Below are positions 27,325 to 36,633 of a stretch of 64,000 bases of DNA, one piece after another (positions within the stretch are counted from its first letter, which is position 1; the number at the start of each line of letters is the position of its first letter). This stretch comes from Granulosicoccus sp965214025. GTDB taxonomy: Bacteria; Pseudomonadota; Gammaproteobacteria; Granulosicoccales; Granulosicoccaceae. Under the pieces are notes generated by a model that was given only the letters and a program-made list of their open reading frames with translations, was not told the origin of the DNA and made no database searches. A program made the position numbers and the translations under genes. Location of the stretch: contig CBDCAW010000047.1 of the NCBI GenBank assembly GCA_965214025.1, positions 38,482 to 102,481 of the forward strand. Reading direction: 5' to 3'.

Positions 27325-29610
27325 CTAATAGCTCAGCGACACATTTTCCTTGATGATCTTCGGTGTCACGAAGACCAGCAATTCCGATTTCTCGTCCTGA
27401 TTGGTGGTGTGCTGAAACAGCTTGCCGATCAGCGGCAGGTTGCCGAAGAAAGGCACCATGTCGCGCTTGTTCAGCAAGGTCTGCTCGTACACCCCGCCCA
27501 GTACCACCGTTTCGCCGTTGTCCACCAGCACCTGGGTGCTGACCTCACGGGTGTCGATGCTCGGCACCTGCAGGGAACCGGCGCCGAAGATCTGGCCGAC
27601 CGTGTCCTTGTTCACCTTCAGATCCATGACGATGCGATCGTCGGGGGTGATCTGCGGGGTGACCGTCAGCCCCAGTACCGCCTTGCGGAAGCTCACCGAG
27701 GTGGCACCACTGGAGGAGGCCTCCAGGTACGGAATCTCCACACCCTGCTCGATGTAGGCCTCGTGCTGGTTGGCCGTGATCACCCTTGGGCTCGACACCA
27801 CCTCGCCGGTGCCTTCCGACTGCATTGCCGACAGCTCCAGCTCCAGCAAGGTACCGAAAGGCAGTTTGGCCAATGCGATGCCCAGCGAGCCCGCCGCATT
27901 GTTGCCCGGCAGGTTCACGTTGAACCGGCCTGGTGCTTCCAGATCCTCACCGTTCAGCAGATTGGTCAGGCCGTTGCTGGTACCCGAGAGAGCGAAGCCC
28001 TCGCCATCGCCACCGCCGCCCGGGTTCGCGGTATTGCGGTTCAGGCCCCAGCGCACGCCCATGTCCTTGTTGAAGTCGTCGGAGGCGATCACGATGCGCG
28101 ACTCGATCAATACCTGACGGATCGGAATGTCCAACCGGTAGACGAGCGCACGAATCGCGTCCAGCTGGTCGGGGGTATCGTTGATCAACAAGGTGTTGGT
28201 CCGGGAATCGACCGTGACGCTGCCGCGCTCGGACAACAGACCGCCATCGTCGGAACGCAACAGCGTGGCCAGTTCTCCGGCCTTGGCATAGTTGGCCTGG
28301 AAGTACTCGGTGCGCAGCGGCGCCAGTTCGATCTTCTGCTTCATCCCTTCGAGTTCCAGCCGCTCCCGGGTGGCGATTTCCTCTGACGGCGCGATCATGA
28401 TCACGTTGCCCGCCTGCCGTTTCCCCAGGGCTCTGGACTGAAGGATGATGTCGAGTGCCTGATCCCAGGGTACGTTCTTCAGCCGCAGGGTGAGCTTGCC
28501 CTGCACCGAATCACTGACCACGATGTTCAGGTCGGTGAAGTCCGCCAGCAGTTGCAATACCGATCGCACCTCGATGTCCTGAAAGTTCAGCGAGAGCTTC
28601 TCGCCGGTGTAACCGAACTTGGCCTTGCGGTTCGCCTCGATATCTTCCTTGCTCATCGGCTTGAGCTCCACCGTGAACATGTCGTCCGACTGGTAGGCCA
28701 ACTGCTCGTACTGCTGAGTGGCCGGCTGAATGATCACCTTGGTGCCACGCTTGTCGGCGATGGCATCGACGAATTGCACGGGGGTACCGAAATCCATGAC
28801 ATCGAGCCGGCGCTGTAGCTTGTCGGCAAGCTGGGTATCCGGGAACTCCACGACCAACCGACCGCCTTCCTGACGCATGTCGCTCACGATACGGCTGTCG
28901 GAGAGGTTGAAGATGATACGGCCCTCGCCCAACGGCCCGCGACGGAAGTCGATCTTGTCGATGGACTGCACCGTCTTGCGAACCACACCGTCAGAGGTTA
29001 CCAGGCTTGCGTTGTCGTCCGGCTTCGCAGCACCCAGCAGGGGTTCATCGCCGCCACGGCGGCCAGGATCGAAGGTGACCAGTAGCTGATTGCCGTTAAT
29101 CGACGTGGTATACGGCATCAGCGAGCCCATGCTGATGACCACGCGAGTGCGATCACCGGCCTCGACGGAGTTCACGCTCTGCAGCAACCCGGAGCTGATC
29201 CTGACACTGCGCTCTTCCAGCTGGTTCGACGTATCGGGCAGGTCGAGTGCGATCCGCGCCGGATTGTCGACGGTGAACGATCGTGGCTCTCTTGCCGGCC
29301 CACTCATGGTGAAGGCGAGCTGCTGCTTGTTGCCCGGCAGGCTGATGTGGTTGACATCGATCAACGAGTTGCTGGCCGCATCGGCGTCCGATACGTTGAT
29401 CGCGGCACCGAGCAGCAACAATGCACCTGCGAAACGAATCTGCAGGCCTCGGGAGGCGGGGCGTACGGCTGCGGCAACGAGGCCTCGTACAGCCGTCGCG
29501 GCCCCGGCCCGCGCATGTTCGGTCCGCGCGTGGAAGGTGGTCGGCCGGCCGTTCGACTGGCTGGATCGGTGGTTCGCTGCGTGAGGTCTTGTGTTCACCC
29601 TGATCTCCAT
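27325..29610 (-). CDS. pilQ: Type IV pilus secretin PilQ
   Basis: A 761-residue outer-membrane secretin. After a long N-terminus with a signal-like hydrophobic stretch (residues about 59-77) come AMIN-type repeats, an STN/N0-like domain (VRSVLQLLADFTDLNIVVSD), an N1 domain and the secretin core ending with VLGGVYEQTLLNKRDMVP and FFGNLPLIGKLF. It forms the pore through which pili pass. Last of the leftward pilMNOPQ operon, five bases after pilP. The first 45 residues upstream of the hydrophobic part are unusually long, so a later start is possible. Confidence 0.95.
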   Translation of the reverse strand: MEIRVNTRPHAANHRSSQSNGRPTTFHARTEHARAGAATAVRGLVAAAVRPASRGLQIRFAGALLLLGAAINVSDADAASNSLIDVNHISLPGNKQQLAFTMSGPAREPRSFTVDNPARIALDLPDTSNQLEERSVRISSGLLQSVNSVEAGDRTRVVISMGSLMPYTTSINGNQLLVTFDPGRRGGDEPLLGAAKPDDNASLVTSDGVVRKTVQSIDKIDFRRGPLGEGRIIFNLSDSRIVSDMRQEGGRLVVEFPDTQLADKLQRRLDVMDFGTPVQFVDAIADKRGTKVIIQPATQQYEQLAYQSDDMFTVELKPMSKEDIEANRKAKFGYTGEKLSLNFQDIEVRSVLQLLADFTDLNIVVSDSVQGKLTLRLKNVPWDQALDIILQSRALGKRQAGNVIMIAPSEEIATRERLELEGMKQKIELAPLRTEYFQANYAKAGELATLLRSDDGGLLSERGSVTVDSRTNTLLINDTPDQLDAIRALVYRLDIPIRQVLIESRIVIASDDFNKDMGVRWGLNRNTANPGGGGDGEGFALSGTSNGLTNLLNGEDLEAPGRFNVNLPGNNAAGSLGIALAKLPFGTLLELELSAMQSEGTGEVVSSPRVITANQHEAYIEQGVEIPYLEASSSGATSVSFRKAVLGLTVTPQITPDDRIVMDLKVNKDTVGQIFGAGSLQVPSIDTREVSTQVLVDNGETVVLGGVYEQTLLNKRDMVPFFGNLPLIGKLFQHTTNQDEKSELLVFVTPKIIKENVSLSY

Positions 29611-29615
29611 GAATG

Positions 29616-30140
29616 CTAGTCTTCAGCCATCGCGAGCTGCGCATCGCGATTGACCCAGCCACTGAGTCCGTCCGGCACGAGCTCGACGATATCGATCTTC
29701 GTTTCGGACACCTTCACTATCTTGCCGTGGTTCTGACCGGCGTAATTGCCGGGTTGAACCCGATGAATGGTGCCGTCGGGGTCCCTCACGAGTCCCCAGG
29801 TCTGGGTCTTCTGCTCCAGCAGACCCACCATCTTGAGCGCGTCGACCGGATAGCTTTCCAGGGGCTCGCGTCTACGCTGTGCCTCCGGGCGTGGTCCCGT
29901 GTATTCCACCTCGGCAACCTGCGACGAGTTCAGATCCGTCTGCGGTCTGAACGGGTCCCGAACGTTGCCTGCCGTGTACTCGAAGGTCTGGTAGGGCGGA
30001 AATTCGGGTAGAGGGTCAACCTTGCCGATATGCCGCTGCTTGGTCGCTTCGATGAACTGGTGCAGGTCCGACATGTCGCCACCGCAAGCCGCGAGCAGGC
30101 TGGAAAGCCCCAGCACGGAGATGAGTGTCACTCGTGTCAT
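29616..30140 (-). CDS. pilP: Type IV pilus assembly lipoprotein PilP
   Basis: A 174-residue inner-membrane lipoprotein: a short signal with lipobox LLAAC, then a beta domain (WGLVRDPDGTIHRVQPGNYAG) that links PilN/PilO to PilQ. The RDPFRP segment before the domain is typical. Fourth gene of the operon; only 3 nt separate it from pilO. Confidence 0.95.
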   Translation of the reverse strand: MTRVTLISVLGLSSLLAACGGDMSDLHQFIEATKQRHIGKVDPLPEFPPYQTFEYTAGNVRDPFRPQTDLNSSQVAEVEYTGPRPEAQRRREPLESYPVDALKMVGLLEQKTQTWGLVRDPDGTIHRVQPGNYAGQNHGKIVKVSETKIDIVELVPDGLSGWVNRDAQLAMAED

Positions 30141-30143
30141 GGC

Positions 30144-30779
30144 TCAGTCCTCCTCCAGGTAGCGATAGGTCGTGGCCACCAGATCCATCTTGAGTTTCGT
30201 GCCCTTGTTGGCATCCGCCCGGTTGCCTCCTCCACCTTGACGCAGCTCGGTGATGTCGATGTCACGCAAGGTCACGATGCGCGGCAGCGCCGCCAGGCCG
30301 CTGATGAATTGGCCGAACTGATGGTACTGACCGCTGACACTGATCTTGATGGGATACTCCGCGTAGAACTCACGCGGAATCTCGTTCTCGGGCTTGAAGT
30401 ATTCGACTTCCAGGCCACTGGCCACGCTGGTCTGCGAAAGATCGACCAGCAGACTTTCGATGTCGGTCTGATTCGGCAACTGACGCAGCATCACGTTGAA
30501 GGTCTTTTTCATCTCTTCCAGTTGCTCGATGTAGGCCGTGCGGTTGGCGGCCTTCGACTGCTCGTTGTCGAACGTGCGTCGCAGGGTCTGTTCCTCCGCC
30601 TCGACAACCTTCAGCTCGTCGAATTGCGGCATGATCATGAAGTGCGCCATCGCGCCGATGACCGCCGCACAGGCCAGGATGACCAGCGGAATCCGTAACA
30701 GCAGCGTAGCGGTACCGATGCGCTTGAAGTCTTCCTGATCAACGCTCTTCAGTTCTTCAAGGCTTTCTTTAAACCCCAT
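30144..30779 (-). CDS. pilO: Type IV pilus assembly protein PilO
   Basis: A 211-residue inner-membrane protein with one N-terminal TM helix, a coiled coil, and a ferredoxin-like periplasmic domain (FKPENEIPREFYAEYPIKI, YHQFGQFISGLAALPRI). It partners PilN in the alignment subcomplex. ATG 30779 has AAGGAG 7 nt upstream, and it overlaps the end of pilN by 11 nt; the longer ORF start at 30821 is unnecessary. Confidence 0.95.
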   Translation of the reverse strand: MGFKESLEELKSVDQEDFKRIGTATLLLRIPLVILACAAVIGAMAHFMIMPQFDELKVVEAEEQTLRRTFDNEQSKAANRTAYIEQLEEMKKTFNVMLRQLPNQTDIESLLVDLSQTSVASGLEVEYFKPENEIPREFYAEYPIKISVSGQYHQFGQFISGLAALPRIVTLRDIDITELRQGGGGNRADANKGTKLKMDLVATTYRYLEED

Positions 30780-31338
30780 TGGAGCGCTCCTTTTCGCTGT
30801 TCGGAATGTCCTGCTGAACACTCAACTTGAACGTGCTGATGCGATCGTTGCGATCCGATTCGATGATCTGCAGTCGCGGCTTGGAGAAATAGTCGCTGCG
30901 ATCCATCTGACGCATCAATGCAGATACACGTGCATTCGATTCAGCCCTGCCTTCCAGTACCAGCTGATTTTCGCCCGATTGCTTCATCGAGGTCAGGAAT
31001 ACCCCGTCAGGGATACGCTTCGCGACCTGATGCAGTGCGTGCACGATCTGCGGTCGCAAACCCTGCAGTTGCTGGATGATCTCCATGCGTGCAAGCAGAT
31101 TGTTCTTGGTTTGTTCAAGCTCCCTGATCTCTTTCAATTCCTCTTGCAGCAACGCGATCTCGGTCTTCAGCAGGTTGTTCCGCTGCTGCTGGTAGGTGAC
31201 CTTGTCTTCGGCGAACTTGAAGCCACCGAAGCCGATCGCCGCGGCCAGCGCCATGCACAGGCCCAGCGCCACATAGAATTCATTGTTCTTCTCGAGACGA
31301 TGCGTCTCGCGCCACGGCAACAGGTTGATGCGTGTCAT
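30769..31338 (-). CDS. pilN: Type IV pilus assembly protein PilN
   Basis: A 189-residue protein beginning MTRINLLPWRE, the conserved cytoplasmic tail that binds PilM, followed by one TM helix, a coiled coil and a periplasmic domain. Its start overlaps the pilM stop as ATGA and its end overlaps pilO, so the three are coupled. Confidence 0.96.
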   Translation of the reverse strand: MTRINLLPWRETHRLEKNNEFYVALGLCMALAAAIGFGGFKFAEDKVTYQQQRNNLLKTEIALLQEELKEIRELEQTKNNLLARMEIIQQLQGLRPQIVHALHQVAKRIPDGVFLTSMKQSGENQLVLEGRAESNARVSALMRQMDRSDYFSKPRLQIIESDRNDRISTFKLSVQQDIPNSEKERSNGV

Positions 31339-32402
31339 GCGTCGAATCCTCGTAGCGCCAGCCCACAGGAGATCATCAGGGCAGGGCCGTCATCCTTGAG
31401 CCGCTGACCGGCAATGTCGGCACCGAAGGTCATCTCGCCGAACGGGTCCGCGATGATGGTAGGCGTGCCGATGCGCTTCTCGATCAGCTCGGCCACACCA
31501 GGTACACCGACACTGCCCCCTGCCAGCACGATCAGATCCACATAGTCATTCTTGTCGGCCGAGAAGAAGAACTGGAGGAAGCGGTTGGCCTGTTGCACCA
31601 TCAGGTCGCGAAACGGCGCGAGTACTTCCGGCTCGTAGTTGTCCGGCAAGCCGCCCACACGCTTGACCCGACCGGCATCCTCATAAGACAAGCCGTAGCG
31701 CCGCATGATCTCCTCGGTCAACTGCTTGCCGCCGAATGGCTGCTCCCGGGTGTAGATCAGGTTCTGGTCGCGCAACACGCACAGGCTGGTCATGCTCGCG
31801 CCCACATCCAGGATCGCCACCGTCTTGTCGAAACCTTCGTTCGGCACCTGGTGCTTGATAAGCTGAAAGGCGCTTTCCATGGTGTAGGGCTCGACATCGA
31901 CCACCTTCACCGTCAAGCCTCCGATCTCTGCGGCGGCAGTGCGGTCCTCCACGTTCTCGCTGCGCGAGGCTGCCAGCAGCACATCCACCATGCCATCCGC
32001 ATCCTCGGACGGCCCCATCACATAGAAATCGAGATTCACCTCCTCCAGCGCATAGGGAATGTACTGGTCGGCCTCCAGCTGGATCTGTGCGTCCATCTCG
32101 TGGGGCTTGAGGTTGTCCGGCATCTGTATCACCTTGGTGATGACCATCGCGCTCGGCACAGCCACTGCACAGGTTTTGGTGCGCGTACCGGAACGCTTGA
32201 CTGCCCGACGGATCGCGTCCCCCACTGCCTCGACGTCCTGGAGATTCTTCTCGTTGACGGCATTGGCGGGTAGCGGCTCGACGGTGTAGCTGACCACCTT
32301 GTGGCCCTTTTTCGACGGCTTCAGCTCCAGGAGCTTGACCGAGGTCGCAGTGATGTCCAGCCCGAGGAGGTTGGAACTTCTGGAGGGTAATTTGAGTGCC
32401 AT
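31335..32402 (-). CDS. pilM: Type IV pilus assembly protein PilM
   Basis: A 355-residue actin-like ATPase of the FtsA/PilM type. Seen are LLGLDITATSVKLLEL, AVPSAMVITKVIQMP, LDVGASMTSLCVL and LAGGSVGVPGVAE. It forms a cytoplasmic ring anchored by PilN. First gene of the leftward operon, divergent from mrcA across 263 nt, the usual gammaproteobacterial arrangement. Confidence 0.96.
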   Translation of the reverse strand: MALKLPSRSSNLLGLDITATSVKLLELKPSKKGHKVVSYTVEPLPANAVNEKNLQDVEAVGDAIRRAVKRSGTRTKTCAVAVPSAMVITKVIQMPDNLKPHEMDAQIQLEADQYIPYALEEVNLDFYVMGPSEDADGMVDVLLAASRSENVEDRTAAAEIGGLTVKVVDVEPYTMESAFQLIKHQVPNEGFDKTVAILDVGASMTSLCVLRDQNLIYTREQPFGGKQLTEEIMRRYGLSYEDAGRVKRVGGLPDNYEPEVLAPFRDLMVQQANRFLQFFFSADKNDYVDLIVLAGGSVGVPGVAELIEKRIGTPTIIADPFGEMTFGADIAGQRLKDDGPALMISCGLALRGFDA

Positions 32403-32665
32403 GTCCGGTTTAGCGCCCGCCTTGACCGATTCCTTAGTCCTCAGTCGATTCTATTTTCCGAATGACATGAGATCTGATCGACGTTCGGTCGAATGATCCA
32501 TGGCCGGTGCCGTAGCGGTAATATTGATCAATCGCACCATCGGCCGGCTTGTTCTCCGGTGCCGGAGCTCTGCGGTACCGGGTGGTGGGGTGCACCGGTA
32601 GCAAAGCGGGAACGAAGTTTCCCTGTGGCATCGAGGGTGCTTGATATACTCGCGCCCATTACCCT

Positions 32666-35329
32666 ATGCCGCAGTACAAAATGCCTGAGTATTCCTCTTC
32701 TCTTCATCGGCGAAGCCGCAGCGATTCGAAACGCCAGAACGGCAACGATGGCCCACGCTCGCGTGGCTGGCTGTTCACGCTCTTCAAGTGGGGCACGATC
32801 ACCGGTGTGGCCATGGCAGTGCTCGGTGCCGCGGGCCTGGGGTTCCTCTATTACCAGATCGCTCCAACCCTGCCGGAGGTGCAGTCGCTGCGTGAGGTGC
32901 GCCTGCAGATGCCGATGCGAGTGTTCACCGCCGATGGCGATCTGATTGCCGAATACGGCGAGAAGCGCCGTGAACCGATCCAGATATCGCAGGTGCCGGA
33001 TTCGCTCAAGCTTTCGATCATCGCCTCTGAGGACGACACCTTCTATCAACACCCCGGTGTATCGCTCAAGGGCCTGGCGCGCGCCGGCTGGCATCTGGTC
33101 AAGACCGGTAGCAAGGGCCCCGGTGGCAGCACCATCACCATGCAGGTGGCGCGCAACTTCTTCCTCAGCAACGCGCGAACCTACTCGCGCAAGATCACCG
33201 AGATCTTCCTCGCCCTCAAGATCGAACACGAGCTGTCGAAAGATGACATCCTCGAGCTCTACATCAACAAGATCTACCTGGGCAATCGCTCGTACGGTTT
33301 CGCCGCCGCCTCGCGCGTCTACTACGGCAAACCCATTCAGAAACTGAACCTGGCCGAGTCGGCCATGCTGGCAGGTTTGCCCAAGGCACCCTCGCGCTAC
33401 AACCCGATCATCAATCCGGAGCGGGCGCTGATCCGTCGGAACTATGTGCTCGGGCGCCTGCGTGATCTGGGAACGATCAGCGCGGATGAATACCGCCGTA
33501 CCCTGGCTATGGAAGATACCGCCGCGCTGCACTATTCCAAGCCGGAGGTGGAAGCCAACTACGTCGGAGAGATGGCGCGGGCGAGGGTGCAGCAGCTCTA
33601 TGGCGACAAGTGGGCCTCGGCCGGCTTCAAGGTCTTCACCACCTTGCGTTCGGATGCCCAGACCGGCGCGAACCGCGCCCTGCGCGAGGCGCTCTATGCC
33701 TATGAAGAGCGGCATGGCTACCGGGGCGCCGTCATGCAGCTCGAGCCGAGCGAACTCGATGATCGCGTGGCCTTGCTGGAGCGTCTCGAGGCTTTGCCCG
33801 AGCCGGGTGAGTTGTTGCCCGCGGCGGTCATGAAGGTGACCTCCGACGACGCCGAACTGCTCGGTGCGGACGGTGTTCCATACTCGTTGGGCATGGCGGA
33901 TGTGCAGTGGGCTCGTACCCGCATAGACGTCGATACGCTGGGTGAGAAGATCACCTCGGTCGATCAGGTGCTGAAGCGAGGGGATGTCATTTACCTGCAG
34001 ACCCGCAAGAACGGCTCGAAGCGCTTTGTGCAGCAGCCGGTCGTGGAGGGCGCGTTCGTAGCCATGCACCCCAGAACCGGCAATATCCTGGCACTGGTCG
34101 GCGGCTTCGATTTCAATCGCAGCAAGTTCAATCGCGCTACTCAGGCCCGCCGCCAGCCCGGTTCGACCTTCAAGCCGTTCATCTATTCGGCAGCCCTTGC
34201 CGCCGGTGATACCGCTGCAACCATCTACAACGATGCACCGGTAGTGTTTCACGACGCCGCCCTCGAGGGCGAATGGCGTCCGTCCAACGATAGCGGCCGT
34301 TTCTATGGTCCCACCCGCCTGCGTGAAGCACTCGTGAAGTCACGCAATCTGGTATCGGTTCGCGTGTTGCGCGAGATCGGTGTGCCGTTCGCGATCGATC
34401 ACGCCATGCGGTTCGGCTTCACCAAGCGCAACCTGCCGCCCGACCTGTCACTGGCCCTGGGCAGTGCCGCGGTCACCCCGATGGAGCTGACAACGGCGTT
34501 CGGCGTATTTGCCAACGGTGGTTATCGGGTGCAATCGCATTTCATCGAACGTATCGAGGATCCGCGCGGCAAGATTCTCTACAGCACACCCAAGACGGTG
34601 CTGTGCGATGGCTGCGATGCACGACGCGAAAGCCCGTTGCAAGCCGAGATGGATGCAGAAACCGAGGTGCCGATCGCCGATGTTCCGACCGTCGATGATG
34701 ATCCGTCGGGCACTCAGTCCAGCGCCGGCGTGACCGGTCAGCCAAACCGTGGGCGATCGGTCACGCCGCTGGTAGACAAGCTCGATACAGTCGACGCTCC
34801 GCGTGTAATCGACGAGCGCAATGCGTACATCATGAGCAGCATGATGCGCGAGGTCATCCAGCGAGGTACCGGTAGACGCGCCGGGGAGGCACTGAAGCGT
34901 CAGGATTTCGGTGGCAAGACCGGCACCACCAACAACCAGCTCGATGCCTGGTTCGCCGGTTTCAATACGGAGATCGTGGCAGCGGCGTGGATCGGTTCAG
35001 ATGGGCTGGACCCACTGGGCCGAAACGAATACGGCGGTGTTGCAGCATTGCCCATGTGGACGTCTTTCATGCAGAGCCAGCTGGCGAACCTGCCGGATGC
35101 CCTGCCGTCCGAGCCGGAAGGCATTGAGACCATTCGGATCGATCGTCAGACCGGCGAACCCGCCACGGGGGGTGGGACGATGCTGGAGCTATTCATGGAA
35201 GACAACATGCCGGGCGATGTCGAAAACGCCTCCGATGACAACGAAGGCGAACGCGCGGACGGTGGAAGTTCACTGTCGGATGCACGCAACCGTCGTGACC
35301 GTGCCAAGGAAGTCGAGCAACTGTTCTAG
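32666..35329 (+). CDS. mrcA: Penicillin-binding protein 1A
   Basis: An 887-residue bifunctional peptidoglycan synthase. A cytoplasmic tail and TM helix (about 46-70) precede the GT51 glycosyltransferase (ASEDDTFYQHPGVSLKG, GGSTITMQVARNFFLS), an OB-like insert, and the transpeptidase with nucleophile serine in RRQPGSTFKPF, SRN, and KTGTTN. It polymerises and crosslinks peptidoglycan at the inner membrane. The start at 32666 lacks a strong ribosome site; M6 at 32681 is an alternative. TATACT at 32645-32650 may be its -10. Divergent from pilMNOPQ. A hydrophilic segment near residue 670 is typical of the family. Confidence 0.96.
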   Translation: MPQYKMPEYSSSLHRRSRSDSKRQNGNDGPRSRGWLFTLFKWGTITGVAMAVLGAAGLGFLYYQIAPTLPEVQSLREVRLQMPMRVFTADGDLIAEYGEKRREPIQISQVPDSLKLSIIASEDDTFYQHPGVSLKGLARAGWHLVKTGSKGPGGSTITMQVARNFFLSNARTYSRKITEIFLALKIEHELSKDDILELYINKIYLGNRSYGFAAASRVYYGKPIQKLNLAESAMLAGLPKAPSRYNPIINPERALIRRNYVLGRLRDLGTISADEYRRTLAMEDTAALHYSKPEVEANYVGEMARARVQQLYGDKWASAGFKVFTTLRSDAQTGANRALREALYAYEERHGYRGAVMQLEPSELDDRVALLERLEALPEPGELLPAAVMKVTSDDAELLGADGVPYSLGMADVQWARTRIDVDTLGEKITSVDQVLKRGDVIYLQTRKNGSKRFVQQPVVEGAFVAMHPRTGNILALVGGFDFNRSKFNRATQARRQPGSTFKPFIYSAALAAGDTAATIYNDAPVVFHDAALEGEWRPSNDSGRFYGPTRLREALVKSRNLVSVRVLREIGVPFAIDHAMRFGFTKRNLPPDLSLALGSAAVTPMELTTAFGVFANGGYRVQSHFIERIEDPRGKILYSTPKTVLCDGCDARRESPLQAEMDAETEVPIADVPTVDDDPSGTQSSAGVTGQPNRGRSVTPLVDKLDTVDAPRVIDERNAYIMSSMMREVIQRGTGRRAGEALKRQDFGGKTGTTNNQLDAWFAGFNTEIVAAAWIGSDGLDPLGRNEYGGVAALPMWTSFMQSQLANLPDALPSEPEGIETIRIDRQTGEPATGGGTMLELFMEDNMPGDVENASDDNEGERADGGSSLSDARNRRDRAKEVEQLF

Positions 35330-35354
35330 GGGGGCGCATGGGGCAGTCGGCCCC

Positions 35355-35409
35355 GGGGCGCCCGGCCAGGGGCGCCCGGCCAGGGGCACTCGGCAGGAGC
35401 GCCCGGCCG
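35355..35409. repeat. GC-rich 14-nt tandem repeats between mrcA and hemE
   Basis: About four copies of GGGGCGCCCGGCCA (two exact at 35355-35368 and 35369-35382, then degenerate copies to 35409) fill the 85-nt gap between convergent genes. The units can form strong GC hairpins but lack a T-tract, so they are not a canonical terminator. Confidence 0.8.
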
Positions 35410-35414
35410 GAAGG

Positions 35415-36473
35415 TTACCGGCTGCTGAACTCTCTCACCGCCGCTACCATCACGCCCAGGTGCTCGGGGTTCACATGCTGATGAATGCCATGGCCCAGGT
35501 TGAAGACATGGCCGGGCCCGTCGCCGTAACTGTTCAGCACCGTCTGCACGGCTGAGCGGATGCTGGCCGGATCGCCGTAGAGGGTGGAGGGGTCGAGATT
35601 GCCTTGCAACGCCACCCGGTCGCCGGTGATGCGGCGTGCATCGGCCAGGTCCATGGTCCAGTCGACGCCAAGCCCGTCGCAGCCGGTGTCGGCCATCTGA
35701 TCGAGCCATTGGCCGGCGTTCTTCGTGAACAGCACCACCGGTACCCGCCGGCCTTCGGCCTCGCGTTGCAGGCCGTCGACGATCTGCTGCATGTAACGTA
35801 ACGAAAATTCACGATAATGTGCCGGCGACAGGACACCACCCCAGGTGTCGAACACCATGACCGACTGCGCACCCGCTTCTATCTGAGCATTCAGGTAGGC
35901 CACGACCGAACGCGCGGTGACGTCGAGCAACTCATGCATGGTTGCCGGATCGCTGAACATCAGCCCCTTCACCTTCGAGAAATCCTTGCTGCCACCGCCT
36001 TCGACCATGTAGGTGGCCAGAGTCCACGGGCTGCCGGAAAATCCGATCAGCGGTACGCGACCGTTCAGCTCCTGCCGGATCAGGCTTACAGCGTCGGTCA
36101 CGTAGCGAAGGCTGGTACCGATGTCGGGAACGCTCAGGGCCTTGACGTCGGCCCGGGTCCTTACCGGCCGGGTGAATTTCGGCCCCTCGCCGGTCTCGAA
36201 ATGCAAGCCAAGCCCCATGGCATCCGGGATCGTGAGAATGTCGGAGAAAAGGATGGCGGCATCCAGATCGAACCGGTCGATCGGCTGCAGGGTAACTTCG
36301 CAGGCGAGGTCCGGCGTGCTGCACAGGGTCATGAAATTCCCGGCCTTGGCCCGCACCGCAAGATACTCGGGAAGATACCGGCCGGCCTGGCGCATGACCC
36401 AGACGGGGGTGCGTTCGACGTTCTCGCGTGCCAATGCACGAAGGTAGAGGTCATTCTTCAACAGGGCGGGCAT
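35415..36473 (-). CDS. hemE: Uroporphyrinogen decarboxylase
   Basis: A 352-residue HemE that converts uroporphyrinogen III to coproporphyrinogen III in haem synthesis. Signatures TPVWVMRQAGRYLPEY, ILFSDILTIPDAMGL and GFSGSPWTLATYMVEG are intact. Encoded convergently to mrcA and downstream of gltD, 160 nt away. The gltD-hemE adjacency is as in Pseudomonas, but gltB is elsewhere in the window. Confidence 0.97.
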   Translation of the reverse strand: MPALLKNDLYLRALARENVERTPVWVMRQAGRYLPEYLAVRAKAGNFMTLCSTPDLACEVTLQPIDRFDLDAAILFSDILTIPDAMGLGLHFETGEGPKFTRPVRTRADVKALSVPDIGTSLRYVTDAVSLIRQELNGRVPLIGFSGSPWTLATYMVEGGGSKDFSKVKGLMFSDPATMHELLDVTARSVVAYLNAQIEAGAQSVMVFDTWGGVLSPAHYREFSLRYMQQIVDGLQREAEGRRVPVVLFTKNAGQWLDQMADTGCDGLGVDWTMDLADARRITGDRVALQGNLDPSTLYGDPASIRSAVQTVLNSYGDGPGHVFNLGHGIHQHVNPEHLGVMVAAVREFSSR

Positions 36474-36633
36474 ACGGCTCCATGTGATCGTGGACTGGAT
36501 GTGGGCAGGTCTCTAGAACCTGTATGGCGACCATCGGTGTCGGCACAGCGACAAGCTACCACTTTCAGCCCCCTGCCAGCCGCATTGCCGGGCAGGGCGT
36601 GGCGTCTACGGTAAATTGAACGGCAAGCCCTGG

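Noticed and set aside
32528..34252. 574-residue frame on the minus strand
   Set aside because: It lies inside mrcA in antisense. MrcA has all family motifs, so this is a high-GC shadow frame.
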